A stretch of 64,000 bases of DNA from Flavobacterium dauae (GCF_004151275.2 NZ_CP130821.1:1240001-1304000), one strand, 5' to 3'; shown: positions 8,651 through 19,259, counted from the stretch's first letter. Translations and numbers: made by a program. Notes: a model not told the origin generated them from the letters alone.

Positions 8651-10168
8651 ATGAAATTCCTTTATAACCTATTAATTTTAGTCTGCGTAATAAATTTGGC
8701 TGCGTGTCGTGATGATTTTAATTATGAACCTGCAACGGGCTCCGAACTAACTTTTTCTAAAGATACCGTTTATCTCGATACTATTTTTTCAAATATTGGC
8801 TCAAGTACATATAATTTAAAAGTGTACAATAAAAGCAATAAAGACATAAAAATACCATCGATTAGTTTAGGGAAAGGAGATAATTCTCACTTTAGATTAA
8901 TGGTTGATGGAATGCCGGGAAAAAGTTTTAATAACATCGAGCTTTTGGCAAAAGACAGTTTGTTTATTTTTGTTGAAACCACAGTTGATATCAAACAGCA
9001 AACCAACGGAAAAGAATTTTTATATACCGATGAAATTTTGTTTCAGGCAGGTAACAATCAGCAGAAAGTAGATTTGGTTACCTTGGTTAAAGATGCTGTT
9101 TTTCTTTATCCGCAGAAATTTCAGGATGGTTCTTATGAGAGTCTGAATTTTGGCGACACACAAATTTATGGTTTTTTTTTAGATGAAAACGATGTTGTAA
9201 ATGGTAATGAACTGGACTGGACAAATGATAAACCTTATGTAATTTATGGTTATGCAGCTGTTCCGCCCAACAAAACCTTAAATATTTCAGCAGGAACCGA
9301 AATTCATTTTCACAGAAATTCAGGGTTGGTTACTTTTTCAGATGCTGTGATTGACGCTGATGGATCTATTGAAAATCCGATTGTTTTTCAAGGCGATCGT
9401 TTAGAACCTAGTTTTGAAGATATTCCGGGGCAATGGGATGGCATCTGGATTAGCCAAGACAGTGATGCGACTTTTAATAACGTTATTATCAAAAATGCAG
9501 TTGACGGGCTGTTTATCAATAAAAACAAGCTTCCTGTTAATTTAACCAATCTGCAAATTTACAATTGTGAAAAAAACGGATTACTGTTACAGGTGGCTAA
9601 TATAATTGGTAAAAATATTGTTACAAATAATTGTGGTGTTGCTGCCTTAAATATCAACTACGGCGGAACATACGATTTTACGCATTGTACGTTTGCTAAT
9701 TATTGGAATCGACAAAATCAAACGGCTGTTGTAATTAATAACGGAGACGGAACAAATGAATTTGCATTACAGGCACACTTTAAAAACAGTATTATTTATG
9801 GTAATGCAAGCGAATCGTTATTGATGGCTCCGGCAAATAAAGAAACTAATTTTACTTTTAAGTTTGAATACTCTTTAATAAAATTTTTAAATTCAGGAAA
9901 TAGGTTTGATACTACTAACTTCCCTTACAATTTTACCAACACAGTCAATTTTAATAATTGTTTAATTGCTAAAAATTTCAGTGATTACCAGCCACATTTT
10001 TTTAATTCTTCTAAAAACGAACTAATGATTACCGATAAAGCAACTTCATTAATCAATTTTGGAAGCTCGGTGTATGCACAACAAGTTCCACAGGATTTAG
10101 CAGGAAAAAGCAGGTTAACATCGGCAGATTTAGGAGCTTATCAACACGTGAGTTCTTCGGTAGAGTAA
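8651..10168 (+). CDS. Putative lipoprotein with parallel beta-helix region
   Basis: 505 residues. The lipoprotein signal is MKFLYNLLILVCVINLAAC with Cys19, followed by RDD. Residues about 30-150 form a beta-sandwich-like N-terminal part (LTFSKDTVYLDTIFSNIG). From about residue 190 the repeats VIYGYAAVPPNKTLNISAGT, IVFQGDRLEPSFEDIPGQWD and DATFNNVIIKNAVDGLFINK are typical of a right-handed beta-helix. It should be a surface or periplasmic lipoprotein; adhesion or carbohydrate binding is possible but not shown. The IS1595 copy ends 10 bp before the ATG, so the gene has been separated from its own upstream region. Confidence 0.8.
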   Translation: MKFLYNLLILVCVINLAACRDDFNYEPATGSELTFSKDTVYLDTIFSNIGSSTYNLKVYNKSNKDIKIPSISLGKGDNSHFRLMVDGMPGKSFNNIELLAKDSLFIFVETTVDIKQQTNGKEFLYTDEILFQAGNNQQKVDLVTLVKDAVFLYPQKFQDGSYESLNFGDTQIYGFFLDENDVVNGNELDWTNDKPYVIYGYAAVPPNKTLNISAGTEIHFHRNSGLVTFSDAVIDADGSIENPIVFQGDRLEPSFEDIPGQWDGIWISQDSDATFNNVIIKNAVDGLFINKNKLPVNLTNLQIYNCEKNGLLLQVANIIGKNIVTNNCGVAALNINYGGTYDFTHCTFANYWNRQNQTAVVINNGDGTNEFALQAHFKNSIIYGNASESLLMAPANKETNFTFKFEYSLIKFLNSGNRFDTTNFPYNFTNTVNFNNCLIAKNFSDYQPHFFNSSKNELMITDKATSLINFGSSVYAQQVPQDLAGKSRLTSADLGAYQHVSSSVE

Positions 10169-10308
10169 AAAAGATATAGCTGTCTATAAAGTTTAAAAAA
10201 GAACTGTTTTTTAGATAGTTTTTTGTTATGATATTAATAAGGAAATAAATAGCATTCCATAAATCCTACTTATTTCAATTTAAAATCTTTTTCAGTAAAT
10301 TAGCTACT

Positions 10309-10911
10309 ATGAACTTTTTAGCACATATTTATTTATCGGGAACGAACGAACGCATACAGATTGGCAATTTTATGGGCGATGGTATTCGTGGGAAAGACTA
10401 CAAACATTATCATACCGATATTCAGTTGGGTGTTTTACTTCATAGATCAATTGATAGTTTTACTGATTTTCATCCGATATTTCGTCAATCAAAATACCGA
10501 TTGGTTCCAAAGTTCAATCATTTTTCCGGAATTATTATCGATATGTTTTACGATCATTTTCTGGCGAAGGAATGGAACATGTATCATCATGAAGATTTGG
10601 AAGTATTTACTCGACGATTTTATAAAAGTTTAGAAAAACATAAAGATGAACTAAACATAAAAACACGTGATTTACTGCCTTACCTTGTGAAGCAGAATTG
10701 GTTGGAACGTTATGCACATTTAACCGATTTACAGCAGATTTTAAAACAAATGGATCAGCGTTTTTCTTTAAAATCAAATATGAACGAGGCTGTGGAAGAT
10801 TTATATGCACATTACGAAGATTTTCAACGTGAATTTCACTTGTTTTTTAAAGATTTAATGGTGCATGCAGAAGCTGAACGATTTAGAATTGGGGAAGAAC
10901 TTAAAAAATGA
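10309..10911 (+). CDS. DUF479 / acyl carrier protein phosphodiesterase-like protein
   Basis: 200 residues beginning MNFLAHIYLS, the hallmark start of the AcpH/DUF479 family (E. coli AcpH is about 193 residues). The metal-binding motifs are visible: GNFMGDGIRG, LLHRSIDSFTDFHPIFRQSK and IIIDMFYDHFLAKEW, an HD-like arrangement of His and Asp residues. E. coli AcpH removes the 4'-phosphopantetheine arm from holo-ACP; whether the Bacteroidota members do the same is not established. Single gene on the plus strand, 35 bp before the ClC channel gene. Confidence 0.88.
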   Translation: MNFLAHIYLSGTNERIQIGNFMGDGIRGKDYKHYHTDIQLGVLLHRSIDSFTDFHPIFRQSKYRLVPKFNHFSGIIIDMFYDHFLAKEWNMYHHEDLEVFTRRFYKSLEKHKDELNIKTRDLLPYLVKQNWLERYAHLTDLQQILKQMDQRFSLKSNMNEAVEDLYAHYEDFQREFHLFFKDLMVHAEAERFRIGEELKK

Positions 10912-10942
10912 TTGGGTTTTAATTTTAAGTAAGTTACTTTTG
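10912..10942 (+). promoter_or_regulatory. Promoter of the ClC channel gene
   Basis: TTG (10912-10914) and TACTTTTG (10935-10942) are separated by exactly 20 nt, a full match to the flavobacterial consensus. The predicted transcription start lies at about 10946, almost on the ATG at 10947, so the mRNA would be nearly leaderless. Confidence 0.65.
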
Positions 10943-10946
10943 CATA

Positions 10947-12755
10947 ATGGTCGCATCCAAAAACAAAAAAAATAGATTTAAAAAAACTTTTCGATACCTT
11001 GAAGGAATATTGTATTTATTGAAAACAATTATTTCTGATCGACAGTTTTTATATATTTCGTGTGTTTTAGTGGGCATTTCATCTGCTTTAGCGGTTATTC
11101 TTTTAAAATCGTTTGCACACAGCGTTTTTAAATTGGCAACTTATTTAGATACCATTTACAAGCTGCCATTTTCAAACAGTATTTTTCCTGTAATTGGTAT
11201 TTTGCTTACCGTTTTTATCATTAAAAAGTTTTTAGACGGATCTATAGAAAAAGGCACCAGCCAGATTATGATTGCGGTTGCAAAGAAATCGGGTTATATG
11301 CCCAGAAAGCAAATGTACGCTCAGATTATTACCAGTTCGTTAACGGTTGGTATGGGTGGATCTGCCGGATTAGAATCGCCAATTACCATTACAGGAGCAG
11401 CATTTGGATCTAACTTTGCACAAAATTTCCGGTTTAATTATAAAGATCGAACATTATTGTTGGCTTGCGGAGTGGCATCGGGTATTGCGGCGGCATTTAA
11501 TGCACCTATTACTGGCGTGTTGTTTGCAATCGAAATTATTTTAGCAGACATGAGCGTTACGGCGTTTATTCCTTTAATGATTTCTTCGGCAACCGGCGCT
11601 ATTGTTTCAGGTGTTGTTTTGAAAGAAGGGATGTTTTTGAACTTTAAAAGCAATTTTACGTTTGATTATTCTAATATAATTTATTATGTTTTGGTAGGAA
11701 TTGCAGCCGGATTTTTTTCTATCTATCACGCAAGAATGTTCCGGAAAATAGAACATTTTACTTCTCAGCTTCGCTATAACGTTTATAAAAAAGCATTTAT
11801 AGGAGCGGCAATGCTTGCCGTTTTAATTTTTCTTTTTCCAACGCTTTTTGGCGAAGGATACGAAAGTATTAAGTCTTTGGCAAATAACAATGCAGCCGAT
11901 ATTCTTGAAAACTCATTACTAGAAAAATTTCGTAAAAATCCGTGGATTGTACTTGTTTTTGTGGGCTTAACCGCCTTTATAAAAAGTATTGCTACCGGTT
12001 TAACATTAGGTTCGGGCGGAAATGGCGGTAATTTTGCTCCATCGCTTTTTGTAGGATCTTATTTGGGATATATGGTTGCAAAGTTTATTGAGTTGATCGG
12101 ACTTAAAAAATTGCCTATCGAAAATTTTACCGTTGTTGGTATGGCAGCCGTTTTAAGCGGATTATTTCACGCACCTTTAACTGCCATTTTCCTAATTGCC
12201 GAAATTACAGGTGGTTATGGTTTAATGGTTCCGTTGCTAATTGTTTCGTCTATTAGTTTTGCGATTTCTAAACGGTACGATAATTATTCTATGGATATTT
12301 TTACCATTGCCGATAAAGGTTTGGTTTTTACATCAGATAAAGACAAAAATATTCTGAATAAAATTGAATTACACAATATTTACAGTAACGATGCCGAAGT
12401 TTTAACAACAGAACATTCTATGCACGATGTGAAAAATCTGTTTTTAACTACCGGTCAAACATTTATTCCTATCATTAACGAAGAACGAAATGTGTTGGGA
12501 ATTATTTATTTGAATGATGTTAGATCTATTTTCTTTAACAATTTCAAATTAAATACCACATCAATAAAATCCGAAATGAAACCTGCTTTTTCAGTGTCGC
12601 TTTCAGAAAACACAGGAAATGCACTTCAACTGATAGACGAAAACCATTTGTCCGAAATATTGGTTACACAACAAAATAAATTGATTGGTTATGTTACCAA
12701 AGTGAAAATTTTAGAAGTTTACCGAGAAAATTTAAAGAATTTAAGAATTGAATAA
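10947..12755 (+). CDS. ClC-family chloride channel/transporter with CBS domains
   Basis: 602 residues. Membrane part about residues 25-450 with roughly ten or more hydrophobic segments. Anion selectivity motifs are present: GMGGSAGLESPIT (with the gating glutamate of GLES) and GSGGNGGNFAPSLFVG, a G-x-F-x-P motif. The C-terminal 140 residues form a pair of CBS domains (VLTTEHSMHDVKNLFLTTGQ ... SLSENTGNALQLIDENHLSE), which regulate ClC proteins by nucleotide binding in other organisms. Whether it is a channel or a Cl-/H+ antiporter cannot be told. Inner membrane. It has its own promoter. Confidence 0.93.
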   Translation: MVASKNKKNRFKKTFRYLEGILYLLKTIISDRQFLYISCVLVGISSALAVILLKSFAHSVFKLATYLDTIYKLPFSNSIFPVIGILLTVFIIKKFLDGSIEKGTSQIMIAVAKKSGYMPRKQMYAQIITSSLTVGMGGSAGLESPITITGAAFGSNFAQNFRFNYKDRTLLLACGVASGIAAAFNAPITGVLFAIEIILADMSVTAFIPLMISSATGAIVSGVVLKEGMFLNFKSNFTFDYSNIIYYVLVGIAAGFFSIYHARMFRKIEHFTSQLRYNVYKKAFIGAAMLAVLIFLFPTLFGEGYESIKSLANNNAADILENSLLEKFRKNPWIVLVFVGLTAFIKSIATGLTLGSGGNGGNFAPSLFVGSYLGYMVAKFIELIGLKKLPIENFTVVGMAAVLSGLFHAPLTAIFLIAEITGGYGLMVPLLIVSSISFAISKRYDNYSMDIFTIADKGLVFTSDKDKNILNKIELHNIYSNDAEVLTTEHSMHDVKNLFLTTGQTFIPIINEERNVLGIIYLNDVRSIFFNNFKLNTTSIKSEMKPAFSVSLSENTGNALQLIDENHLSEILVTQQNKLIGYVTKVKILEVYRENLKNLRIE

Positions 12756-12853
12756 ATGTTTATTAGCTAATTAGCTAATTCGAAAATAAGCTAATTAATG
12801 GTGTCTGTAGTTATTTTACCAAAGCTTTAATACCTTAAAAACAAAGCATTTTG

Positions 12854-12861
12854 TATATTTG
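12854..12861 (+). promoter_or_regulatory. -7 box of the uvrA promoter
   Basis: TATATTTG, a perfect TANNTTTG, stands 16 nt before the ATG at 12878. It lies inside the reading frame that could be extended upstream to a TTG at 12851, which argues that translation begins at 12878. No clear TTG is seen at the -33 position. Confidence 0.6.
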
Positions 12862-12877
12862 CACTTTGAATTTTTCT

Positions 12878-15709
12878 ATGCAAAACCAAGATGATAATAT
12901 ACAGGTTTTGGGCGCTCGCGTTCACAACTTAAAAAATATAGATGTTACCATTCCGCGCGAAAAACTAGTGGTCATTACAGGTTTATCGGGTTCCGGAAAA
13001 TCCTCTTTGGCGTTTGATACCATTTATGCCGAAGGGCAGCGTCGTTATATTGAAACATTTGCTTCATATGCGCGTCAGTTCTTGGGTGGATTAGAACGCC
13101 CCGATGTTGATAAGATTGATGGATTGTCACCGGTTATTGCTATTGAACAAAAAACGGTAAACAAAAACCCACGTTCTACCGTTGGAACCATTACCGAAAT
13201 TTACGATTTCATCCGTTTGCTTTTTGCCCGTGCTTCTGATGCCTATTCTTACGAAACAGGTGAGAAAATGGTCAGCTATTCCGATGAACAAATCCAACAA
13301 CTTATCACCGAAAATTATTCTAGGCAGCGAATTAATATCTTGTCGCCTGTAATTCGGTCACGTAAGGGGCATTATCGCGAATTGTTTGAGCAAATTGCTA
13401 AACAAGGTTTTGTAAAAGTTCGTGTTGATGGCGAAATTCGAGATATTGTTTCGGGTATGAAATTGGATCGATACAAAACCCACGATATAGAAATTGTTAT
13501 TGATCGTTTGGCGGTTGATGATTCCGAAGATACGCAGAAACGATTGGCAGAAAGCATAAAAACGGCAATGTACCACGGTGAAGATATTATGGTTGTTTTG
13601 CCACACGAAAGTGAAAATGTTCGATATTTCAGCCGACATTTAATGTGTCCAACTTCTGGAGTTTCATATCCAATTCCGGAGCCAAACAGCTTTTCATTCA
13701 ATTCGCCAAAAGGTGCTTGTCCTATTTGTAATGGTTTAGGAACAATCAATGAAATCAACCTTAAAAAAATTATTCCAAATAACGATATTTCTATAAAATC
13801 TGGCGGAATTGAGCCTATTGGCGAACAAAAAAGCACTTGGATTTTTAAGCAGTTAGAAATTATTGCACAGCGTTATGATTTTAAGTTGACCGATGCCATT
13901 AAAGATATTCCTGCCGAAGCATTGGATGTTATTTTAAACGGTGGCAAGGAAAGTTTTTCGGTTGCATCGAAAATTTTAGGCATTACAAAAGATTATAAAA
14001 TTGATTTTGAAGGAATATCAAACTTTATAAAAAATCAGTTTAACGATGCACCAACGGCAGCAATTAAACGCTGGGCTTCTGATTTTATGGACGAAATTAC
14101 CTGTCCGGAATGCAATGGTTCACGTTTGCGAAAAGAATCGCTTTATTTTAAAATAAACAATTTTAACATTGCCGATTTATCAACAATGGATTTGGATCAA
14201 TTAAGTGATTGGTTTGGCAATTTAAATAATCATTTAAGCAGTAAACAACAAGTTATTGCTGGCGAAGTTGTTAAAGAAATTGCTACCAGATTATCCTTTT
14301 TGTTAGATGTCGGCTTGAATTATCTTACCTTAAATCGATCTTCAAAAACCCTTTCGGGTGGTGAAGCACAGCGTATTCGTCTGGCAACTCAAATTGGTTC
14401 GCAGTTGGTTGGTGTTCTGTATATTTTAGATGAGCCTAGTATTGGATTACATCAGCGTGATAACGAAAAACTAATCACTTCGTTAAAGCAATTACGCGAT
14501 GTAGGGAATTCGGTTTTGGTTGTAGAACACGATAAAGACATGATTGAAGAAGCCGATTATGTTATTGATATTGGTCCTAAAGCCGGATTAAACGGCGGAC
14601 AAATAATTAGTGCAGGCACACCGACAGAATTGTTAAAAGAAAACACGATTACTGCACAATATTTAAACGGAAATTTAAACATTCCAATTCCAACAGAGCG
14701 TAGAAAAGGCAACGGTAAAACACTGAAACTTTTTGGGGCAAAAGGCAATAATCTTAAAAATGTAACGGTTGAATTTCCGTTGGGAACGTTGATTTGTGTG
14801 TCTGGAGTGTCAGGTTCGGGTAAATCAACCTTAATTAACGAAACGTTGTATCCCATTTTAAACGAGCATTTTTTTAATGCCGTTAAAGTTCCGCAACCTT
14901 ATGATAAAATTGAAGGATTAGAAAATATTGACAAAGTAATCGGCATCGATCAAAGTCCCATTGGTAGAACTCCGCGTTCAAATCCGGCGACTTATACCGA
15001 AGTTTTTTCTGAAATCAGAACCTTGTTTACCAAAACGCCCGAAGCTAGTATTCGTGGATACAAACCGGGACGTTTTAGTTTTAACGTAAAAGGTGGTCGT
15101 TGCGAAACCTGCGAAGGATCGGGCTTACGAACCATTGAAATGGGCTTTTTACCAGATGTTTACGTAGAATGCGAAACTTGTCAAGGCAAACGTTTTAACC
15201 GCGAAACATTGGAAATCCGCTATAAAGGAAAATCAATTGCAGATATTCTGGAGATGACCATTGAAGAAAGTGTGCCTTTTTTTGAAAATATTCCTAAAAT
15301 TTATCGTAAATTAAAAACCATTCAAGATGTAGGTTTGGGGTATATTACGTTAGGTCAGCAAAGCACAACTTTATCTGGTGGCGAAGCACAACGTATTAAA
15401 CTGGCAACTGAATTATCTAAAAAAGATACCGGAAATACGTTTTATATTTTAGACGAACCAACAACGGGCTTGCATTTTGAAGACATTCGTGTGTTGCTGG
15501 AAGTGTTGCAGCAATTGGTTGAAAAAGGCAATACCGTTTTAATTATCGAACATAATTTAGACGTTATTAAAATTGCCGATTATATTATTGACATTGGTCC
15601 CGAAGGCGGTAAAAATGGTGGCGAAGTTGTTGCTTTTGGTACACCAGAAAAAGTAGCGAAAAGCAAAAAAAGCCACACCGCACGTTTTTTAAAGAAAGAA
15701 TTAAAGTAA
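12878..15709 (+). CDS. uvrA: Excinuclease ABC subunit A
   Basis: 943 residues from the ATG at 12878, the normal UvrA length. UvrA is the damage-sensing ATPase dimer of nucleotide excision repair; it hands damaged DNA to UvrB. The protein has two ABC ATPase halves: Walker A GLSGSGKSSLAFDT near residue 33 and GVSGSGKSTLINET near residue 643. Signature sequences are LSGGEAQRIRLATQ and LSGGEAQRIKLATE. The zinc-finger cysteines are clear in the second half (CETCEGSG ... CETCQGKR) and in the first half (CPICNGLG, CPECNGSR). The start was chosen because a promoter box lies upstream of it. Single-gene unit. Confidence 0.98.
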   Translation: MQNQDDNIQVLGARVHNLKNIDVTIPREKLVVITGLSGSGKSSLAFDTIYAEGQRRYIETFASYARQFLGGLERPDVDKIDGLSPVIAIEQKTVNKNPRSTVGTITEIYDFIRLLFARASDAYSYETGEKMVSYSDEQIQQLITENYSRQRINILSPVIRSRKGHYRELFEQIAKQGFVKVRVDGEIRDIVSGMKLDRYKTHDIEIVIDRLAVDDSEDTQKRLAESIKTAMYHGEDIMVVLPHESENVRYFSRHLMCPTSGVSYPIPEPNSFSFNSPKGACPICNGLGTINEINLKKIIPNNDISIKSGGIEPIGEQKSTWIFKQLEIIAQRYDFKLTDAIKDIPAEALDVILNGGKESFSVASKILGITKDYKIDFEGISNFIKNQFNDAPTAAIKRWASDFMDEITCPECNGSRLRKESLYFKINNFNIADLSTMDLDQLSDWFGNLNNHLSSKQQVIAGEVVKEIATRLSFLLDVGLNYLTLNRSSKTLSGGEAQRIRLATQIGSQLVGVLYILDEPSIGLHQRDNEKLITSLKQLRDVGNSVLVVEHDKDMIEEADYVIDIGPKAGLNGGQIISAGTPTELLKENTITAQYLNGNLNIPIPTERRKGNGKTLKLFGAKGNNLKNVTVEFPLGTLICVSGVSGSGKSTLINETLYPILNEHFFNAVKVPQPYDKIEGLENIDKVIGIDQSPIGRTPRSNPATYTEVFSEIRTLFTKTPEASIRGYKPGRFSFNVKGGRCETCEGSGLRTIEMGFLPDVYVECETCQGKRFNRETLEIRYKGKSIADILEMTIEESVPFFENIPKIYRKLKTIQDVGLGYITLGQQSTTLSGGEAQRIKLATELSKKDTGNTFYILDEPTTGLHFEDIRVLLEVLQQLVEKGNTVLIIEHNLDVIKIADYIIDIGPEGGKNGGEVVAFGTPEKVAKSKKSHTARFLKKELK

Positions 15710-15832
15710 TAGGTTTTATGTTGTATGTTATAGGTTTATGTATGTTAGAGAATTTAACTTGAACTTCGAACTACTAAAACATCCGAGATAAACGATTAAA
15801 CCTAAAACAAATCAACAATTAAAGAAAAAAAT

Positions 15833-16555
15833 ATGGAAGAAAATTTATCGGAAGAAGATATCAGAATAAAGGAGAGTTTTTTACAAAAATCGTGGAACGA
15901 AATAAAATCAAACGACTCGTGGGCAATTTTTAAGGTAATGTCTGAATTTGTCAACGGATATGAAAAAATGGGTCGTATTGGTCCGTGTGTGTCTATTTTT
16001 GGATCGGCACGTACAAAAAGCGATAATCCGTATTACAAACTGGCAGAAGAAATTGCTTTTAAAATAAGTAAAGCAGGCTACGGAGTAATTTCGGGTGGTG
16101 GTCCCGGGATTATGGAAGCTGCCAATAAAGGTGCACATTTAGGTGGTGGTGCATCGGTTGGTTTAAACATCGATTTACCTTTTGAACAACATTTTAATCC
16201 GTACATCGATCACGATAAAAACCTACAGTTCGATTATTTCTTTGTACGCAAAGTAATGTTTGTAAAATATTCGCAAGGATTTGTAGTAATGCCCGGCGGT
16301 TTTGGAACTTTAGACGAATTGTTTGAAGCAGTTACTTTAATTCAAACCAAAAAAATAGGTAAATTTCCTATTATTTTAGTAGGATCAGAATTTTGGTCGG
16401 GTCTTTTTGACTGGATAAAAACAGTAATGATTGAGAAATATTTCAATGCGTCGCCAGAAGATATGAACTTGATTCAAATTGTTGATACAGCCGATGAAGT
16501 GGTAACCATTATTGATAAATTCTACAAAAAATACAATTTAAGTCCGAATTTTTAA
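15833..16555 (+). CDS. LOG-family (TIGR00730) Rossmann-fold protein
   Basis: 240 residues with the two family motifs GVISGGGPGIMEAANKGA (nucleotide/phosphoribosyl binding) and the LOG signature PGGFGTLDELFEAVT. LOG proteins of plants and some bacteria release cytokinin bases from their ribotides, and related bacterial PpnN proteins cleave nucleoside monophosphates. I infer a nucleotide 5'-monophosphate nucleosidase; the precise substrate is not deducible. Cytoplasmic. Single gene 123 bp downstream of uvrA, followed by a terminator. Confidence 0.9.
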   Translation: MEENLSEEDIRIKESFLQKSWNEIKSNDSWAIFKVMSEFVNGYEKMGRIGPCVSIFGSARTKSDNPYYKLAEEIAFKISKAGYGVISGGGPGIMEAANKGAHLGGGASVGLNIDLPFEQHFNPYIDHDKNLQFDYFFVRKVMFVKYSQGFVVMPGGFGTLDELFEAVTLIQTKKIGKFPIILVGSEFWSGLFDWIKTVMIEKYFNASPEDMNLIQIVDTADEVVTIIDKFYKKYNLSPNF

Positions 16556-16561
16556 TATACC

Positions 16562-16590
16562 AATCCGTTTTCAAAAGAAACGGATTTTTA
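16562..16590 (+). terminator. Terminator after the LOG-family gene
   Basis: AATCCGTTT (16562-16570) pairs with AAACGGATT (16578-16586), followed by a T run. It lies 7 bp after the stop codon. Confidence 0.75.
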
Positions 16591-16604
16591 TCTTTAACAA
16601 TAGT

Positions 16605-16632
16605 AAAAAAGCCAAATGCAAAAGCATTTGGC
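16605..16632 (-). terminator. Terminator after clpB
   Basis: Stem GCCAAATGC (16611-16619) and GCATTTGGC (16624-16632) with a 4-nt loop. On the minus strand it is followed by six T (16605-16610). It lies 8 bp beyond the clpB stop. Confidence 0.85.
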
Positions 16633-16639
16633 TTAGTTT

Positions 16640-19225
16640 TTATTCTTGGTTTCTAAAAATCAATTTATCGTCAAAGCTGTCCAGAAGAATAATACTGTCG
16701 GTTTTAATAGTTCCTGAAAGAATTTCTTTTGAAAGCTGGTTTAAAACTTCGCGTTGAATAACACGTTTTACAGGACGGGCACCAAAATGCGGATCAAACC
16801 CTTTCTTCGCAAGATAATTAATTGCTTCAGGCGTTGCATCCATTGTAATATGTTGTTGTGTCAGCATTTTAAACACGCTTTTTAATTGAATGGTTACAAT
16901 TTGTTCAATGTTGCCTTTGGTTAATGGGGTAAACATAATGATTTCATCGATTCGGTTTAAAAATTCCGGACGAACCATTGTTTTTAATTGATTTAATACT
17001 TCATCTTTTGCGTTTTCAACTGCAATATCGGTTGGGTTATTATCAAACTGTTCCTGAATAATATGACTACCCATATTAGAGGTCATAATAATAATCGTAT
17101 TTTTAAAATCGGCCAATCGACCTTTATTATCTGTTAAACGTCCTTCATCCAATACTTGTAACAAAATATTAAAGGTATCAGGATGGGCTTTTTCGATTTC
17201 ATCTAACAAAATAACCGAATAAGGTCTTCTGCGAACGGCTTCGGTCAATTGTCCGCCCTCGTCGTATCCAACATATCCCGGAGGTGCACCAACCAAACGA
17301 CTTACACTGTGACGTTCTGAGTATTCGCTCATATCAATTCGGGTCATTGCATTTTCGTCATCGAATAAATATTCTGCCAACGCTTTTGCCAGCTCGGTTT
17401 TACCCACACCGGTTGTTCCTAAGAACAAGAACGATCCGATAGGTTTTTTAGGATCTTGCAATCCGGAACGACTGCGGCGAACAGCGTCTGAAATAGCCAC
17501 AATAGCTTCTTCCTGACCAACAACTCGTTTGTGTAATTCACTTTCCAAATTCAGTAACTTTTCACGGTCGGTTTGCAGCATTTTGGTAACAGGAACACCT
17601 GTCCATTTTGCAACAACATCAGCAATATCTTCGTAAGTAACCTCTTCTTTAATAAGCGATTGCCCTTTTTGGTTTTCTTCTAATTGCTTTTGAAATTCAG
17701 TTAATTTAGCTTCGGCATCCTGAATTTTTCCATAACGAATTTCGGCAACTTTACCGTAATCGCCATTTCGTTCTGCACGTTCAGCTTCTAATTTATAATC
17801 TTCAATGTTTGATTTGATGTTCTGAATGTTGTCAACCACATCTTTTTCGGATTTCCATTTAGAGAAAATCTGATTGCGTTCTTCTTTCAAATTTGCCAAA
17901 TCAATACCCAAAGCTTTTAGTTTAGATTCGTCATTTTCACGTTTAATTGCTTCAATTTCGATCTCTAACTGCATGATTTTTCGATCCAAAACATCTAATT
18001 CTTCTGGTTTTGAATTGATTTCCATACGAAGTTTCGATGCCGCTTCGTCCATTAAATCAATGGCTTTATCGGGTAAAAAACGATTTGAAATGTATCTTTG
18101 GGACAATTCAACAGCACCAATAATAGCTTCGTCTTTAATACGTACTTTGTGATGTGTTTCATATTTTTCTTTAATTCCGCGTAAAATAGAAATGGCACTT
18201 TCAGTATCAGGTTCTTCGATCATTACCTTTTGGAAGCGGCGTTCCAACGCCTTATCCTTTTCAAAATATTTTTGATACTCGTCTAAAGTAGTTGCACCAA
18301 TTGCTCTTAATTCGCCACGAGCCAAAGCAGGTTTTAAAATATTAGCTGCATCCATAGCACCTTCACCGCCACCGGCACCTACCAATGTATGAATTTCATC
18401 AATAAACAAAATGATGTTTCCGTCTGATGAAGTAACTTCTTTTACAACCGATTTTAATCGCTCTTCAAATTCTCCTTTATATTTAGCACCAGCAATCAAC
18501 GCACCCATATCTAACGAAAAAACAAGTTTGTCCTTTAAATTTTCGGGTACATCGCCCTGAACAATACGGTGTGCCAAACCTTCGGCAATTGCGGTTTTAC
18601 CTACGCCCGGTTCGCCAATTAGCATAGGATTGTTTTTAGATCTACGGGTTAAAATCTGTAAAACCCTGCGGATTTCTTCGTCGCGACCAATTACGGGATC
18701 TAATTTGCCATCGTTTGCTAATTGATTTAAGTTTTTGGCATATTTATTTAATGAATTGTAATTGTCTTCTGCCGAAGCCGATGTTACACGCTCGCCTTTT
18801 CGTAACTCATTAATTGCAGCTTCAATTTGTTTTTCAGTAACGCCACCCGATTTTAAGAAGGTAGCGATTTTACTGCGTGATTTAAAAATAGCTAAAAATA
18901 AATGTTCGATAGAAACGTACTCATCATTCATTTTTTTAGCAATTGCCTGTGCTTCATTTAATGTTGAACCGGCTTCGCGTGATAATGAAATTTGCCCACC
19001 TTCTACTTTAGCAAACGTTTCAATAATTTGATCGGTTTGTTGTTTTAATTGCTCAATATTTACACCTGCTTTTTTAAGAATAAATGGTGTAACATTTTCG
19101 TCTATTTCTAAAATAGCTTTTAAAATGTGTTCGTTTTCAATCTGTTGCTGACCGAAAGTTTGTACTAAAACCTGAGCTTGTTGCAGTACTTCTTGTGATT
19201 TAATGGTAAAATTATTAAAGTTCAT
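16640..19225 (-). CDS. clpB: ATP-dependent disaggregase ClpB
   Basis: 861 residues from the ATG at 19225. ClpB is a hexameric AAA+ disaggregase that works with DnaK/DnaJ/GrpE to rescue aggregated proteins after heat stress. Domains: N-domain repeats (1-145), AAA1 with Walker [15 protein letters not shown] and Walker [15 protein letters not shown], the coiled-coil M domain (about 400-530, rich in K/E), and AAA2 with [14 protein letters not shown] and [11 protein letters not shown] plus sensor region MTSNMGS. The longer frame from 19282 is rejected because a sigma-54-like promoter lies inside it. Heat or stress control through sigma-54 is inferred from the upstream sites. Confidence 0.97.
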   Translation of the reverse strand: MNFNNFTIKSQEVLQQAQVLVQTFGQQQIENEHILKAILEIDENVTPFILKKAGVNIEQLKQQTDQIIETFAKVEGGQISLSREAGSTLNEAQAIAKKMNDEYVSIEHLFLAIFKSRSKIATFLKSGGVTEKQIEAAINELRKGERVTSASAEDNYNSLNKYAKNLNQLANDGKLDPVIGRDEEIRRVLQILTRRSKNNPMLIGEPGVGKTAIAEGLAHRIVQGDVPENLKDKLVFSLDMGALIAGAKYKGEFEERLKSVVKEVTSSDGNIILFIDEIHTLVGAGGGEGAMDAANILKPALARGELRAIGATTLDEYQKYFEKDKALERRFQKVMIEEPDTESAISILRGIKEKYETHHKVRIKDEAIIGAVELSQRYISNRFLPDKAIDLMDEAASKLRMEINSKPEELDVLDRKIMQLEIEIEAIKRENDESKLKALGIDLANLKEERNQIFSKWKSEKDVVDNIQNIKSNIEDYKLEAERAERNGDYGKVAEIRYGKIQDAEAKLTEFQKQLEENQKGQSLIKEEVTYEDIADVVAKWTGVPVTKMLQTDREKLLNLESELHKRVVGQEEAIVAISDAVRRSRSGLQDPKKPIGSFLFLGTTGVGKTELAKALAEYLFDDENAMTRIDMSEYSERHSVSRLVGAPPGYVGYDEGGQLTEAVRRRPYSVILLDEIEKAHPDTFNILLQVLDEGRLTDNKGRLADFKNTIIIMTSNMGSHIIQEQFDNNPTDIAVENAKDEVLNQLKTMVRPEFLNRIDEIIMFTPLTKGNIEQIVTIQLKSVFKMLTQQHITMDATPEAINYLAKKGFDPHFGARPVKRVIQREVLNQLSKEILSGTIKTDSIILLDSFDDKLIFRNQE

Positions 19226-19259
19226 ATATTTTATTTGTTGTGTTGTTGAACTGATAATG

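Noticed and set aside
12756..12850. Repeated TTAGCTAATT units after the ClC gene as a terminator
   Set aside because: They can pair, but there is no T tract and the stem is only A/T-rich. I did not call a terminator.
12851..12877. Longer uvrA frame from a TTG at 12851
   Set aside because: A perfect TATATTTG box lies inside it; the family-like N-terminus starts at 12878.
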